A stretch of DNA of 51,261 nt from a virus. The position numbers were made by a program, and so were the translations under genes. Under the pieces are notes generated by a model. It was not told where the DNA came from. It ran no database searches and was given only the letters and a program-made list of their open reading frames with translations. Below, one piece after another: positions 10,301 through 18,860 of the stretch. The stretch is from positions 1 through 51,261 of IMG/VR virus record IMGVR_UViG_3300027659_000047. One strand, given 5' to 3'. Numbering within the stretch: position 1 is the first letter of the stretch; each line of letters begins with the position of its first letter.

Positions 10301-11745
10301 GTTATTCTACTCCGCAACTAATTAATATTCCGCAGTCATTTACTTCATTATCTATTGGTCAGCGACATGTTCATGGTATTTTCTCAAAGAAACAAATTAA
10401 ACCAGTACCTAATAATCTTGATAAGATTTTAGTTTCGTATATCGATAATGGCACTGAAAAAATAATTTACACAAATCCATTTACTGGAGTAAGTAGTTCA
10501 ATAAGTGGTATTTCATATTTGCAAATTACTAGTACACTAAGAGTGCGCATAGTTGGTGCTGGTGGTTATTCCACAATTCAAGATGCGTTTGATGAAATAG
10601 TAAATGATGATATTGTTTATATCACAAAGTATTATGCAGGTGCAACAGCGCCTTTGGCAGACGCAGTAGGGCCGACGGTGGGGGCGCCACGAGGCGATAA
10701 ATTTGGATTATACTTAGAACCAGGAATTGCTGCAGCTTCTTTAACGGCTATTTACATAAGCTCTTCTTATTTTAATTCAGATAATAATCTGACATACGTA
10801 GGGATTACAGTAACCTTATATGGTCGCGTAGGGCTACAAGTAGTTGCGGTTGGCGATGAACCAGATAAACTTATTGTTTATCGCGACAATAGCAAAATAT
10901 CCTATGCTACTAGTAGTGTAACAGCACCTAGACTTTATAGTCAAATAGGAAGTGACTCTTTATTAGCAGTTGGTGTATATGATTCTATATATCCAATACT
11001 TTTAAGTGCTAGCACTGATTCAGATATTTTAGTCAATGCGTCTGTTATGAGTGTAACAGACGGCGTTGGTGTTAATATGAATGGCGGCAATAATGGTGAT
11101 GTGCTAATGGTTGCTGGTGGTATTGGCGCAAGTTCTGGTATTTCTAAAACAAAGATGTTAGATGTTTCCGCGGCCGCAGGAGATAGAGTAGATCTATCTC
11201 TTCTGAAAACTATAAACGGCAGTTTACTAACAGCAGAAATGATAAATGGAAGTATTGTTACTGCTAGTAACATAACATCTACTGGAACGATTACAACTTC
11301 TAATCATAGTTATTATGTTGGACAAAATATAACTATCACTCCAAGTGGTGGTGGTTCTATTACTATAAATGGAACTGCGTACACCAGTGGAGCACAAAGC
11401 GTAAAAATATCTAGTACGAATGGATATAATTCATTTACTGTAGTATCTACTACAAATGGAAGTGCTGTGACAATGACTGTTACTACAAGTCAGTTTACAA
11501 TATTTGCAGGATCTAGAGTAACATATTTAGGTGGTGATTACACAATTAATATAGCGAATATGTATGCAACTCGTGCAGGTGATATATCGCAAGCAACATT
11601 GCTGCTAACCGGTTCTGTCATAGTAATTTATGCGACTACTACATCAAATGCTTTATCTTCTATGGTATACAATGGTTCTGGAAGAACATTAGATAGTATA
11701 TTTGGCAGCACTTTAATTAATAAGTTGATATCTGAAGCACAATAA
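7387..11745 (+). CDS. giant RCC1/BNR-like beta-propeller tail protein 3
   Basis: The protein has 1452 residues and is the largest in the window. The N-terminal third begins with RCC1 blades (YSWGRNDCGQL, AIATDGSLWGWGSNKHGELG). About residues 340-500 contain Asp-box/BNR-like segments (KYSTDDGVTW, IYSDDLGITWTEM, YMSGDGG), as in sialidase and photosystem-stability-factor propellers. RCC1 blades return near residues 790-950 (AVKKNGTLWGIGWGQNG). From about residue 1015 the sequence changes to a low-complexity beta-rich tail with NGG and SST motifs, resembling fibre shafts or tips. It sits last in the RCC1 triplet, just before the neck genes. It is presumably a long tail fibre or similar appendage; the carbohydrate or protein target is unknown. 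Confidence 0.72.
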   Translation: MTSNLKKTFSVAGYVPSEYTMSIDDLTFSVDKISTNNLVYSWGRNDCGQLTNNSSIDNVYGTSSSTSYPQSVVPSGVGKTAKFKKISAGSNHTHAIATDGSLWGWGSNKHGELGTDKTIGTKSLTFTSGVATGVTYGIHSDPHDESIVGVGTNGLIFQSYRNPGNTIRTIPTKADATTAFNYGYHNTSGINFKGIIKINTNSDYRTKYNMRYVAYGFNSGVNDGVFGRGLISLSSNINESNALTFDPVASASAGQWTTWGANDLTQSVNSAAALDNGSLILVGNVGQVIRCSNIAGQVAAGTASSNPGFSVSQAGSVNLNQVIAISNKRPNGTTGEVSVNPTSISRFIMVGDSDTIKYSTDDGVTWINKTTITRLDPSGNYHFKSITWDQNRNRLYAVGSNTNSSLEIQAVLIYSDDLGITWTEMDIVTLSCRSLRSVVYDSMTGILYMSGDGGCMVKYDAATSIFTKIDPTTIGLPATSTISAAVNHIVGDNGQITNLFCFNNVHSSLSSSKWPYRPDSYPEHSYSSTGGNISLDSSVFAFLSYNSSKIFYDVFEDKFTPTQIGTSYDWEDVIAGTSRMSSKRLSLQDTGSPSTTRTINTSNYPIAASDINSNGTFWWSGIDKYLCRGTSTLLRNNGQIYRTGMLSAATPGLAFGCDRTNEVYGILSTSSYPTMVMKTPTLFSSFFYYSSTYNGTYVKLIDTHAAVSHFNAKSSALYEPTEYPSGYAYMVWGPKDFGVAGNTYIGSTLASPFSASPQKDGYWTISNNAYTFYDDYDDPIDWLTVKHNNNMHVAISKDGTKIYYNGLKAGIGITSQYLSIHNSGTAAGAIRNDGFVILATDAIGWKSIAVCSRCILAVKKNGTLWGIGWGQNGTLGLGNTPYSVTSFTQIGTATNWNEVYSNGKYLAGALTTSGSVYMWGSVVEHDISECLKTAMNIFNRFDVPTPTYVTTYDTWVSTTSIPLDYEYSYRCGYSTPQLINIPQSFTSLSIGQRHVHGIFSKKQIKPVPNNLDKILVSYIDNGTEKIIYTNPFTGVSSSISGISYLQITSTLRVRIVGAGGYSTIQDAFDEIVNDDIVYITKYYAGATAPLADAVGPTVGAPRGDKFGLYLEPGIAAASLTAIYISSSYFNSDNNLTYVGITVTLYGRVGLQVVAVGDEPDKLIVYRDNSKISYATSSVTAPRLYSQIGSDSLLAVGVYDSIYPILLSASTDSDILVNASVMSVTDGVGVNMNGGNNGDVLMVAGGIGASSGISKTKMLDVSAAAGDRVDLSLLKTINGSLLTAEMINGSIVTASNITSTGTITTSNHSYYVGQNITITPSGGGSITINGTAYTSGAQSVKISSTNGYNSFTVVSTTNGSAVTMTVTTSQFTIFAGSRVTYLGGDYTINIANMYATRAGDISQATLLLTGSVIVIYATTTSNALSSMVYNGSGRTLDSIFGSTLINKLISEAQ

Positions 11746-11748
11746 ATA
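11741..11748 (+). promoter_or_regulatory. possible late promoter -10 box before gene 13 (AATAAATA)
   Basis: AATAAATA overlaps the stop codon of the giant RCC1 gene, about 20 bases upstream of gene 13. It differs by one base from the T4 late box TATAAATA. The 15-nt stretch ACAATAAATATAAGA recurs exactly before regA (about 38414-38428), which supports a regulatory role. The evidence is moderate to weak. Confidence 0.35.
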
Positions 11749-11768
11749 TAAGATAACTAAGGAAGAAC

Positions 11769-12509
11769 ATGGCCGTAACAACAAGACAAGGATTAATCGA
11801 CTGGTGCCTAAGAGAATTAGGTGAACCTGTTGTCGAGATTAATATTGACGATGCTCAGGTCGAAGATAGAGTAGATGAGGCTATTGAGTATTTCCGACAG
11901 TATCACTTCGATGGTATCGAGAAAGTTTATCTAAAACATCTTGTCACTACAACAGATGTGACTAATAGATATATTCCAGTGCCAGATTTGGTTTATGGCG
12001 TAACTCGCGTATTCCCAATTGCATCAGGGACCTCAACATCTAAGTCTATTTTTGATCTACAGTATCAATTAAGACTAAACGATTTATATGATCTGACTGC
12101 TACGTCAGTCATTTATTATACACAAGTGATGGCTCATCTTTCGCTATTAGATTTAACACTTAACGGCCATCCATTATATCGTTTCAATCGATTAACAAAC
12201 AAACTTTATATTGAAGAACAATGGCAAGAAAATATTCAACCTGGCACCTTTCTTCTTGTAGAGTGCTATAGAGTTTTAGATCCAACTGATGCACCAAGAA
12301 TGTATGGTGATTCGTGGTTGAAGCACTATACGACTGCTTTGATTAAAAAGCAATGGGCCACTAACATCAAGAAGTTTCAGGGAATGCAACTTCCAGGTGG
12401 TGTAACTATCGATGGAGATAGGTTATATCAAGAAGCTGTTACAGAAATAGAAAAACTAGAAGATAACTTATTAACAAAGTCAGCTCCTTTAGAATTCTTC
12501 ATGGGCTAA
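11769..12509 (+). CDS. 13: neck protein gp13
   Basis: The protein has 246 residues, somewhat shorter than T4 gp13 (309). The N-terminus ([20 protein letters not shown], then [10 protein letters not shown]) is the hallmark of gp13 proteins of T4-like aquatic phages. In T4, gp13 and gp14 form the neck rings that close the filled head below the portal and allow tail attachment. It is preceded by AAGGAAG, follows a late-type box, and is separated from gene 14 by a single base, so the two are probably co-translated. Gene order 13-14-15 is as in T4. Confidence 0.9.
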   Translation: MAVTTRQGLIDWCLRELGEPVVEINIDDAQVEDRVDEAIEYFRQYHFDGIEKVYLKHLVTTTDVTNRYIPVPDLVYGVTRVFPIASGTSTSKSIFDLQYQLRLNDLYDLTATSVIYYTQVMAHLSLLDLTLNGHPLYRFNRLTNKLYIEEQWQENIQPGTFLLVECYRVLDPTDAPRMYGDSWLKHYTTALIKKQWATNIKKFQGMQLPGGVTIDGDRLYQEAVTEIEKLEDNLLTKSAPLEFFMG

Positions 12510-12510
12510 T

Positions 12511-13419
12511 ATGGCACGTAACGTTTATTTTTCTCACGGTACTAAGAACGAACAGTACCTACTAGAAGATCTTACGATAGAGTCAATCTCTATCTATGGT
12601 CAGGAAATGTTTTACATTCCTAGAACTCTAGTAGCTAAAGACGAGATTCTCGGAGAAGACCGTATGTCGAAGTTTCAAGACGCGTATCCTATCGATATGT
12701 ATCTTGAGACAGTAGATGGATTTGCAGGTCAAGGCGCATTCATTCAAAAGTTTGGTCTGATGATGGAACAGTCTGCAACACTTACTGTTGCACGTAGGAC
12801 ATGGGAAAGGTTTGTAGGAAAGCATAATGACATCATTTTGCCTAATCGTCCAGCTGAAGGTGATCTATTATATTTCCCATTAACAAGAGGTTTATTTGAG
12901 ATTAAGTTTGTAGATCACCAAGATCCATTTTATCAACTCAAGAAACTATACGTATATCGCTTACAAGTAGAGTTGTTCCAGTATAGCTCTGAGAAAATTG
13001 AGACTGGTAATGCGGATATTGATACTTTCGAATCTCTTAAAACTTTTTCCACTGATGTCACAAGATCTGTATATGGTGAAGTGTTGAGCATAAATGTAAC
13101 TAATAATGGTTCTGGTTATACTTCTATTCCAACTGTAACGATAAGTGATGGAGGAGGTTTAGGTGCTACTGCAGTGGCAACTTTAGGAACTGGATCTAAT
13201 GCTGGAAAAGTAATTGCAATTACCATCACTAATGCGGGATCTCAATATACTTCTATTCCAACTGTGACGATATCATCTCCAGCATCAGGAGTTACAGCTG
13301 TAGCTGTAGCAACAATACATATTAATGTAGATAATCCAAATTCATTTGGCAGCAATACATCGTTCAAACAAGAAGCTATAACTCATGTGTTTGATACCTC
13401 TAATCCGTTTGGAGATTAA
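12511..13419 (+). CDS. 14: neck protein gp14 with inserted SGYT-repeat module
   Basis: The protein has 302 residues (T4 gp14 has 256). The first 190 residues are typical gp14: [10 protein letters not shown], a [10 protein letters not shown] motif, then [16 protein letters not shown] and [10 protein letters not shown]. Between about residues 190 and 275 there are two copies of a unit reading [12 protein letters not shown] and [12 protein letters not shown], followed by alanine/valine-rich strands. T4 gp14 does not have this module, and a related one occurs in the sheath gp18 of this phage. The typical C-terminal gp14 tail follows. gp14 works with gp13 in the neck. The insertion probably sits on the surface and may be decorative or adhesive; that is an inference. 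Confidence 0.92.
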   Translation: MARNVYFSHGTKNEQYLLEDLTIESISIYGQEMFYIPRTLVAKDEILGEDRMSKFQDAYPIDMYLETVDGFAGQGAFIQKFGLMMEQSATLTVARRTWERFVGKHNDIILPNRPAEGDLLYFPLTRGLFEIKFVDHQDPFYQLKKLYVYRLQVELFQYSSEKIETGNADIDTFESLKTFSTDVTRSVYGEVLSINVTNNGSGYTSIPTVTISDGGGLGATAVATLGTGSNAGKVIAITITNAGSQYTSIPTVTISSPASGVTAVAVATIHINVDNPNSFGSNTSFKQEAITHVFDTSNPFGD

Positions 13420-13422
13420 CAC

Positions 13423-14145
13423 ATGTTGAACAATGATATTTTTTATCACGGCATTACAAGAAAAACTATTGTAGCATTTGGTAGTTTATTTAGTGACATC
13501 AAAATCAAGCGTGAGAATGCCGATAAGAGTCAGCAACAGACGATAGCAGTGCCTATTACGTATGCACCAAAGGAAAAATGGTTAGTCAGAATTGAACAAG
13601 ATTCTTCTCTTGAGAATCATGTATATACAGTATTACCAAGAATGGCATTTGAAATTACAGGATTTAGTTATGATGCTCAACGTAAGTTTAATAGAACATC
13701 ATTTATAACATGTTCTACTCCTAATCTTACTAAGAAGACTTATGCTCCAGTACCATATAATATTGAGATAAGTTTATATGCCCTCGCTAAGACATCAGAA
13801 GATGGTCTTCAGATTATGGAACAAATAGTTCCGTACTTCTCTCCAGAATTAACAATGGTTATTAATGTAATTCCTGATTCGAATATCAAAAGTGATGTTC
13901 CAGTTATATTGAATTCTGTAACTATGAGTGATGAATATGATGGCGACTTTCAGACTAGAAGATTCGTAACATATACATTCAACTTTACTATCAAGGCATG
14001 GATGTACGGACCAGTTCAAAATGGCGATATCGTTAAGACTATATTTGTCAATACTAATAATACTGACTTAACGTCTCTTGCTGCTTTAGAACAACAGGGT
14101 AATACTACTACGGGAAATACGACAACTTCTTGGGATGAATATTAA
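13423..14145 (+). CDS. 15: tail sheath terminator gp15
   Basis: The protein has 240 residues (T4 gp15 has 272). The N-terminal pattern FYHGITRKTIVAFGSLFSDI, then KIKR and VPITYAPKEKW, closely follows T4 gp15. In T4 this protein forms a hexamer that caps the sheath and joins the tail to the neck. It starts three bases after gene 14 and ends six bases before gene 17. In T4 the small terminase gene 16 lies in that gap; here there is no room for it. The last 25 residues are threonine- and asparagine-rich and look like a flexible end. Confidence 0.93.
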   Translation: MLNNDIFYHGITRKTIVAFGSLFSDIKIKRENADKSQQQTIAVPITYAPKEKWLVRIEQDSSLENHVYTVLPRMAFEITGFSYDAQRKFNRTSFITCSTPNLTKKTYAPVPYNIEISLYALAKTSEDGLQIMEQIVPYFSPELTMVINVIPDSNIKSDVPVILNSVTMSDEYDGDFQTRRFVTYTFNFTIKAWMYGPVQNGDIVKTIFVNTNNTDLTSLAALEQQGNTTTGNTTTSWDEY

Positions 14146-14151
14146 TATAGT

Positions 14152-15762
14152 ATGGCAACCAATGATGTAAAGTTTTATAATTCTAACTCTAATCTAAAGA
14201 GTGCTGGTCAAGTCATATCCTTTGACAAGGATCAACTTGAAGAGTACATGAAGTGTGCGGAAGATCCAATCTACTTCATCGAGAACTATTGCTATATCGT
14301 AACTCTTGATCATGGTCTACAGTTGTTTAAGTTGTACCCATGTCAAGTCAATAAGATTAATGTTATACATAGTAATCGTATGGTTATCCTTATGGAAGGA
14401 CGCCAACAAGGTAAGACGACTTCCTCTGCTGCATACATTCTTTGGTATACATTGTTTCAAGCAAATAAGTCAGTTGCTATTCTTGCTAACAAAGCAAGTG
14501 CAGCTCGAGAAGTTCTTGATCGTTATCAAGTGATGTATGAAATGCTTCCAAAGTGGATGCAGCAAGGTGTTGTAACTTGGAATAAAGGTGACATTGAATT
14601 AGAGAATGGATCTAAGGTATTCACTTCAGCAACTACTACATCTGGTATTCGTGGTAAATCTGTAAACATGTTGTATGTTGACGAAGCTGCAATTGTTCCA
14701 AACACAGTTGCTGAGCAATTCTTTACTTCTGTTTATCCTACAATTTCTGCAGGTCAAACTACAAAGATTCTATTAAGTTCTACACCTCTTGGCTATAATC
14801 ACTTTTGGAAATTCTGGAATGATGCTGAGAAAGGACGTAATGGATTTGTCACATTGTTTATTCCTTACACCGACATTCCTGGGCGTGATGAAAAATGGGC
14901 GACTGAACAGCATAAACTTCTAGGTGATCTTAAGTTTAACCAAGAGGTATTATGTAAGTTCCTTGGCTCTAGTCTTACGCTCGTATCAGCTAATGCTATA
15001 TCACAAATGTCTCCAGGAGACATCATATATAGTAAGGACGGATTGGATGTTTATGAAAAGCCTGTTAGAGCTTCTGATGGAGAAGACAAGGCATACTGTA
15101 TAGTTGCAGATACTGCAAAAGGAGTAGATGGAGACTATTCAGCATTTGTTATAATAGATATGACAACCATGCCTTATAAGGTTGTAGGAAAATATCGTGA
15201 TAATAAGATTAGTCCTTTGCTATACCCAACGGTCATATACACCGTCGCAAAGGAATATAATAATGCATATGTTCTTGTAGAAATTAATAGCTCAGAGCAG
15301 GTTGCAGACATTCTATATAATGAGTATGAATATGACAATTTGATAATGGTAAACAGAAACACAGACGGACAAGTAATATCTGGCGGATTTGGTGGAGGTA
15401 AAACTCAGTTTGGAGTTACTACTGACAAGAAAGTTAAAAGAATTGGATGTTCTAACTTCAAGACTTTGGTTGAGGAAAAGAAACTTCTAATTCCTGATGC
15501 TGATATCATATCCGAAATCTCAACTTTCATACAAAAGAAGAATTCATTTGAAGCAGATGATGGATACCATGATGATTTAGTTATGCCTCTTGTTTTATTT
15601 TCGTGGGCAACGACTAATTCATATTTCAAAGAATTAAGTAATATAAATATTAGACAAGTGATATACGAAAATAAAATTAAGATGATCGAGGATCAGCTAA
15701 CACCATTCGGATTTTATAATGATGGAAATACAGACAGTGAGCAAGTACTTGCTAACTTCTAA
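14152..15762 (+). CDS. 17: terminase large subunit gp17
   Basis: The protein has 536 residues (T4 gp17 has 610). The N-terminal ATPase carries Walker A GRQQGKTT at 83-90, Walker B MLYVDEAA at 173-180 (catalytic Glu178), and coupling motif LLSSTP near 207-212. The C-terminal RNase H-like nuclease follows, with Asp320 in VADTAKGVDGDYS, Glu377 in LVEIN, and the metal site GYHDDLVM with Asp474/Asp475. It pumps DNA into proheads through the portal gp20 and cuts concatemers. All active-site residues are present. The missing neighbour is the small subunit gp16, normally encoded just upstream. Confidence 0.97.
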   Translation: MATNDVKFYNSNSNLKSAGQVISFDKDQLEEYMKCAEDPIYFIENYCYIVTLDHGLQLFKLYPCQVNKINVIHSNRMVILMEGRQQGKTTSSAAYILWYTLFQANKSVAILANKASAAREVLDRYQVMYEMLPKWMQQGVVTWNKGDIELENGSKVFTSATTTSGIRGKSVNMLYVDEAAIVPNTVAEQFFTSVYPTISAGQTTKILLSSTPLGYNHFWKFWNDAEKGRNGFVTLFIPYTDIPGRDEKWATEQHKLLGDLKFNQEVLCKFLGSSLTLVSANAISQMSPGDIIYSKDGLDVYEKPVRASDGEDKAYCIVADTAKGVDGDYSAFVIIDMTTMPYKVVGKYRDNKISPLLYPTVIYTVAKEYNNAYVLVEINSSEQVADILYNEYEYDNLIMVNRNTDGQVISGGFGGGKTQFGVTTDKKVKRIGCSNFKTLVEEKKLLIPDADIISEISTFIQKKNSFEADDGYHDDLVMPLVLFSWATTNSYFKELSNINIRQVIYENKIKMIEDQLTPFGFYNDGNTDSEQVLANF

Positions 15763-15774
15763 AAACTGATTATA

Positions 15775-15782
15775 GATAAATA
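15775..15782 (+). promoter_or_regulatory. late promoter-like box before gene 18 (GATAAATA)
   Basis: GATAAATA in the context TATAGATAAATA lies about 48 bases upstream of the gp18 start. It differs from the T4 late box TATAAATA at the first base. The same TAGATAAATA context occurs before gene 22, suggesting a local variant of the late promoter. Confidence 0.45.
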
Positions 15783-15829
15783 AAATAGACATCACAAGGT
15801 GTTTATTGCATAATAACAGGAGTTTTAAC

Positions 15830-18193
15830 ATGCCTTTTCAACTAAGCCCAGGAGTAGCCGTTGTAGAAAAAGATTTTTCTTCAATTGTGCCAGCAGTTTC
15901 TTCTTCGGCTGGAGCCTTCGCTGGACCATTTGCTTGGGGTCCGGTTGAAGATCCGGTTAGAGTTTCTTCAGAAACCGATTTAGTATCGAGATTCGGTACG
16001 CCAACTGATTATAATTATCAGTCTTTCTTTACAGCTGCTAATTTCTTAGCATATACTAACAACATGCTAATTGTAAGAAGTGATGCTTCTGGTTTAAGAA
16101 ACGCAGTTTCAGTCGCAAGTGGCGGCGTAACTGGAGTTTTTAACTTCGCGGCAGGTAGCGGGTATGCTCCACCTCTGAATGGTGCAACCGGTGAACTTCC
16201 AACGGTTGGATTCAGCGATCCACAAATTGCTGGAGGTGTTAAGCCAACCGCAATCGTTACATTTACAGATAACGTTACTGGTACTGCTCCTAATCAAAGT
16301 GGAACACGTACTATCACGGGCGTTACAATTCTAACACCAGGTAGTGGTTATACTGCTGCTCCAACAATTACTATTACAGCACCAGGTAGTGGCGATCGCG
16401 CAACAGCACAAGCACTTATTGCAGCGGCCGCGCCAAAGATTAAGAACGTCAATCAATATCTAGAATCATATAACGATGGCTCTGGTACATCTGGTACATG
16501 GGCTGCTAAGTTTCCTGGTACTAAAGGAAATGGATTACGCGTTGTACGTCTAGATGCTGGTAACTGGGCTAGCGCAACTACTGGAATTAAAGCTTTATTC
16601 CAAGGCATTCCTGGAACGAGTTTATATGCAGAACAAATGGGTGTCACAAATGATGAGATCCACGTAGTAATATACGATAATAATAGAGGTGATTTCAGTG
16701 GTGTACCTGGATCAGTCTTAGAAAAATATTCATTCTTATCTAAACTATCTGATGCTAAGAATTCGGATGGTTCTAACAACTATTATAAGAGTGTTATCAA
16801 CTCTAGTTCTAGATACATTTGGTGGATGGATCACGCAAGTGATACAACATCAGAACCAAATAGTTCAGTAATTACTGCAGCAACTGGCGTAGCTGGTACT
16901 TTGGCGGCAGTAGGTAATGAAACTGGTGTAGGTGGAAGTATTACCATTACAGACAGCGATGGTTTCACTACACTAGCTGCTTATAAAGCATGGTACGATT
17001 TGGCACCAGATAAAGCATCACGTAAGTTGCTGCTTTCTGGATCAGTTATTAATAACGGAACTTATACAATTGTAAGTATCACGACAACCGGTAGCCCAAC
17101 TATTACAGGTTACACTATTAAAGTAGTTGAAGGATTAACAAACGAAAGCGTTGTTAATTTACAATTAACTTCTGTAGCTAAAAGCGGATGGGGTTTAACC
17201 CGTGCACAAGTAGCAGCAACATCTTCTAAAGCTGTTGCGGTTATGGTTCCATTCGTAACAAACGCTATAACAAACGATGTAACACTATCAGGCGGTGTAG
17301 ATGATTATGAATCTTCACCTGCAAATATTGTATCTGCATATGCTCCATTAACTAATTCAGAACAATATGATATCTCTCTAGTTCCACTCGGTAATGTATC
17401 AGCTACAACTGCTAAACAAATTCTAGATCTTCTAGAGCAGCGTAAAGATTGTATTGTGTTTATTTCTCCAAATACAAATGGAGCACCTATCACTTCTCTA
17501 GGTTCTACTGCAACAAGTGCAATGATTACCTATAAGAATGCAACTTCAATTAATAGTTCTTATGCAGTAATGGATTCTGGATTTAAGTATCAATACGATC
17601 GTTATAATGACTCATATCGTTGGATTCCATTAAACGGAGACGTAGCTGGTTTATGTGCTCGTACTGATTACACTGCTGATCCTTGGTTCTCTCCAGGTGG
17701 TTTCAACCGCGGTCAGATTAAGAATATCGTTAAACTTGGATTCAACCCAAGTCAAGCAGATCGTGATATATTATATCAGAATGGTATTAATCCAGTTACA
17801 GCATTCCCAGGTCAAGGAACTATCCTTTACGGCGATAAGACAATGTTGGCAAGACCAAGTGCGTTTGATCGTATTAACGTACGTCGCTTGTTTGTAGTTC
17901 TTGAAAAATCTATTGCAACTGCAGCACGTTATCAGATGTTTGAATTCAATGATTCCTTTACACGTGCACAGTTTAAGAACTTGGTTGAACCATTCTTACG
18001 TGATGTACAGGGTCGTCGCGGTGTAACCGACTTCCGTGTTAAGTGTGATGAGTCTAACAACACTGGTGAAGTTATCGATCGCAACGAATTCATTGCTGAT
18101 ATCTTTATCAAGCCAAACCGTTCTATCAACTTCATCACACTTAACTTCATCGCTGCTCGCTCAAGTGTAAGCTTTGACGAAATTGGTGGTTAA
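15830..18193 (+). CDS. 18: tail sheath protein gp18
   Basis: The protein has 787 residues (T4 gp18 has 659). The ATG at 15830 is preceded by AGGAG. An in-frame TTG at 15806 would add eight residues that do not fit the family, whose proteins start MxFxLSPGVxVxEKD as seen here. The N- and C-terminal parts are typical contractile sheath, including the conserved end (FIADIFIKPNRSINFITLNF). Two internal expansions explain the extra length: a module near residues 100-205 with GSGYTAAPTITI and a degenerate copy, and a beta-rich segment near 370-440 (SGSVINNGTYTIVSI). The sheath surrounds the tube of gp19 and contracts during infection. A hairpin follows the gene. Confidence 0.96.
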   Translation: MPFQLSPGVAVVEKDFSSIVPAVSSSAGAFAGPFAWGPVEDPVRVSSETDLVSRFGTPTDYNYQSFFTAANFLAYTNNMLIVRSDASGLRNAVSVASGGVTGVFNFAAGSGYAPPLNGATGELPTVGFSDPQIAGGVKPTAIVTFTDNVTGTAPNQSGTRTITGVTILTPGSGYTAAPTITITAPGSGDRATAQALIAAAAPKIKNVNQYLESYNDGSGTSGTWAAKFPGTKGNGLRVVRLDAGNWASATTGIKALFQGIPGTSLYAEQMGVTNDEIHVVIYDNNRGDFSGVPGSVLEKYSFLSKLSDAKNSDGSNNYYKSVINSSSRYIWWMDHASDTTSEPNSSVITAATGVAGTLAAVGNETGVGGSITITDSDGFTTLAAYKAWYDLAPDKASRKLLLSGSVINNGTYTIVSITTTGSPTITGYTIKVVEGLTNESVVNLQLTSVAKSGWGLTRAQVAATSSKAVAVMVPFVTNAITNDVTLSGGVDDYESSPANIVSAYAPLTNSEQYDISLVPLGNVSATTAKQILDLLEQRKDCIVFISPNTNGAPITSLGSTATSAMITYKNATSINSSYAVMDSGFKYQYDRYNDSYRWIPLNGDVAGLCARTDYTADPWFSPGGFNRGQIKNIVKLGFNPSQADRDILYQNGINPVTAFPGQGTILYGDKTMLARPSAFDRINVRRLFVVLEKSIATAARYQMFEFNDSFTRAQFKNLVEPFLRDVQGRRGVTDFRVKCDESNNTGEVIDRNEFIADIFIKPNRSINFITLNFIAARSSVSFDEIGG

Positions 18194-18196
18194 TAA

Positions 18197-18223
18197 ATTG
18201 GCGAGACTAATCCTCTCGCCAAT
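18197..18223 (+). terminator. hairpin after gene 18
   Basis: A 9-bp perfect stem (ATTGGCGAG / CTCGCCAAT) with a 9-nt loop lies a few bases after the gp18 stop codon. The following run is only CTTAT, so termination is probably partial. It may instead protect the 3' end of the abundant sheath mRNA. Confidence 0.5.
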
Positions 18224-18225
18224 CT

Positions 18226-18233
18226 TATAAATA
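18226..18233 (+). promoter_or_regulatory. late promoter -10 box before gene 19 (TATAAATA)
   Basis: A perfect T4-type late box TATAAATA stands between the hairpin after gene 18 and the ribosome-binding site of gene 19 (AAGGAG). No -35 element is expected for gp55-dependent promoters. It would give the tube gene its own late transcript. Confidence 0.7.
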
Positions 18234-18256
18234 TTAAGAACAACAAGGAGTCATTA

Positions 18257-18844
18257 ATGGCTAATATTTCAGATTTTAAAGCTCAGCTAATTGGTGGCGG
18301 TGCTCGTGCCAATCAATTTAGAGTAGAGTTAGCTTTCCCTACATACGTAGCTGCAGGACCAATAGTTGGTATTAAAAGCCAATTCCTTTGCAAGGCTGCA
18401 CAACTTCCAGCTTCTACTATTGAAAACGTTCCACTTCAATATCGTGGACGTGCAGTAAACATCGCTGGTGAGCGCACATTCGCACCTTGGGCTATTACAG
18501 TATATAATGATACGGATTTTGCAATTCGTAACGCTATGGAAAATTGGTCTAATGGTGTTCAGAATCTAACCTCAACAAATGGCCGCGTAAATCCACGTGA
18601 TTATCAGGTGGATCTATTAGTACATCAACTAGATCGTAACGGCGCAATCGTTAAGACCTACAAGTTTGTTGATGCTTATCCAACTGAAATTGGTGCGATT
18701 GCTCTCGATTTCGATTCAGCTAATACTATCGAAACTTTTGATGTTACATTCCAGTACAACTATTGGACATCTAATACAGCTGAAGGAGCAGGATTTGGAG
18801 TTAATGTAAGCATTGACACTCCAATTGGATCGTTCCCTCTATAA
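18257..18844 (+). CDS. 19: tail tube protein gp19
   Basis: The protein has 195 residues (T4 gp19 has 163). The pattern is that of phage tube proteins: an N-terminal segment (ANQFRVELAFP), PASTIENVPLQYRGR, then FAPWAITVYNDTDF, and the closing strands VDAYPTEIGAIALDFDS and FQYNYW. It forms the inner tube through which DNA passes. The ATG at 18257 has a strong AAGGAG site. The gene sits between sheath and portal as in T4. A divergent second member of this fold is encoded at 24778. Confidence 0.94.
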   Translation: MANISDFKAQLIGGGARANQFRVELAFPTYVAAGPIVGIKSQFLCKAAQLPASTIENVPLQYRGRAVNIAGERTFAPWAITVYNDTDFAIRNAMENWSNGVQNLTSTNGRVNPRDYQVDLLVHQLDRNGAIVKTYKFVDAYPTEIGAIALDFDSANTIETFDVTFQYNYWTSNTAEGAGFGVNVSIDTPIGSFPL

Positions 18845-18860
18845 TTAATCGGATTATATA

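Noticed and set aside
4211-11745. RCC1 genes as fragments of one frameshifted gene
   Set aside because: Each has its own start with a distinct N-terminus and a clean stop; gaps are small but reading frames and domain order do not suggest a broken single gene.
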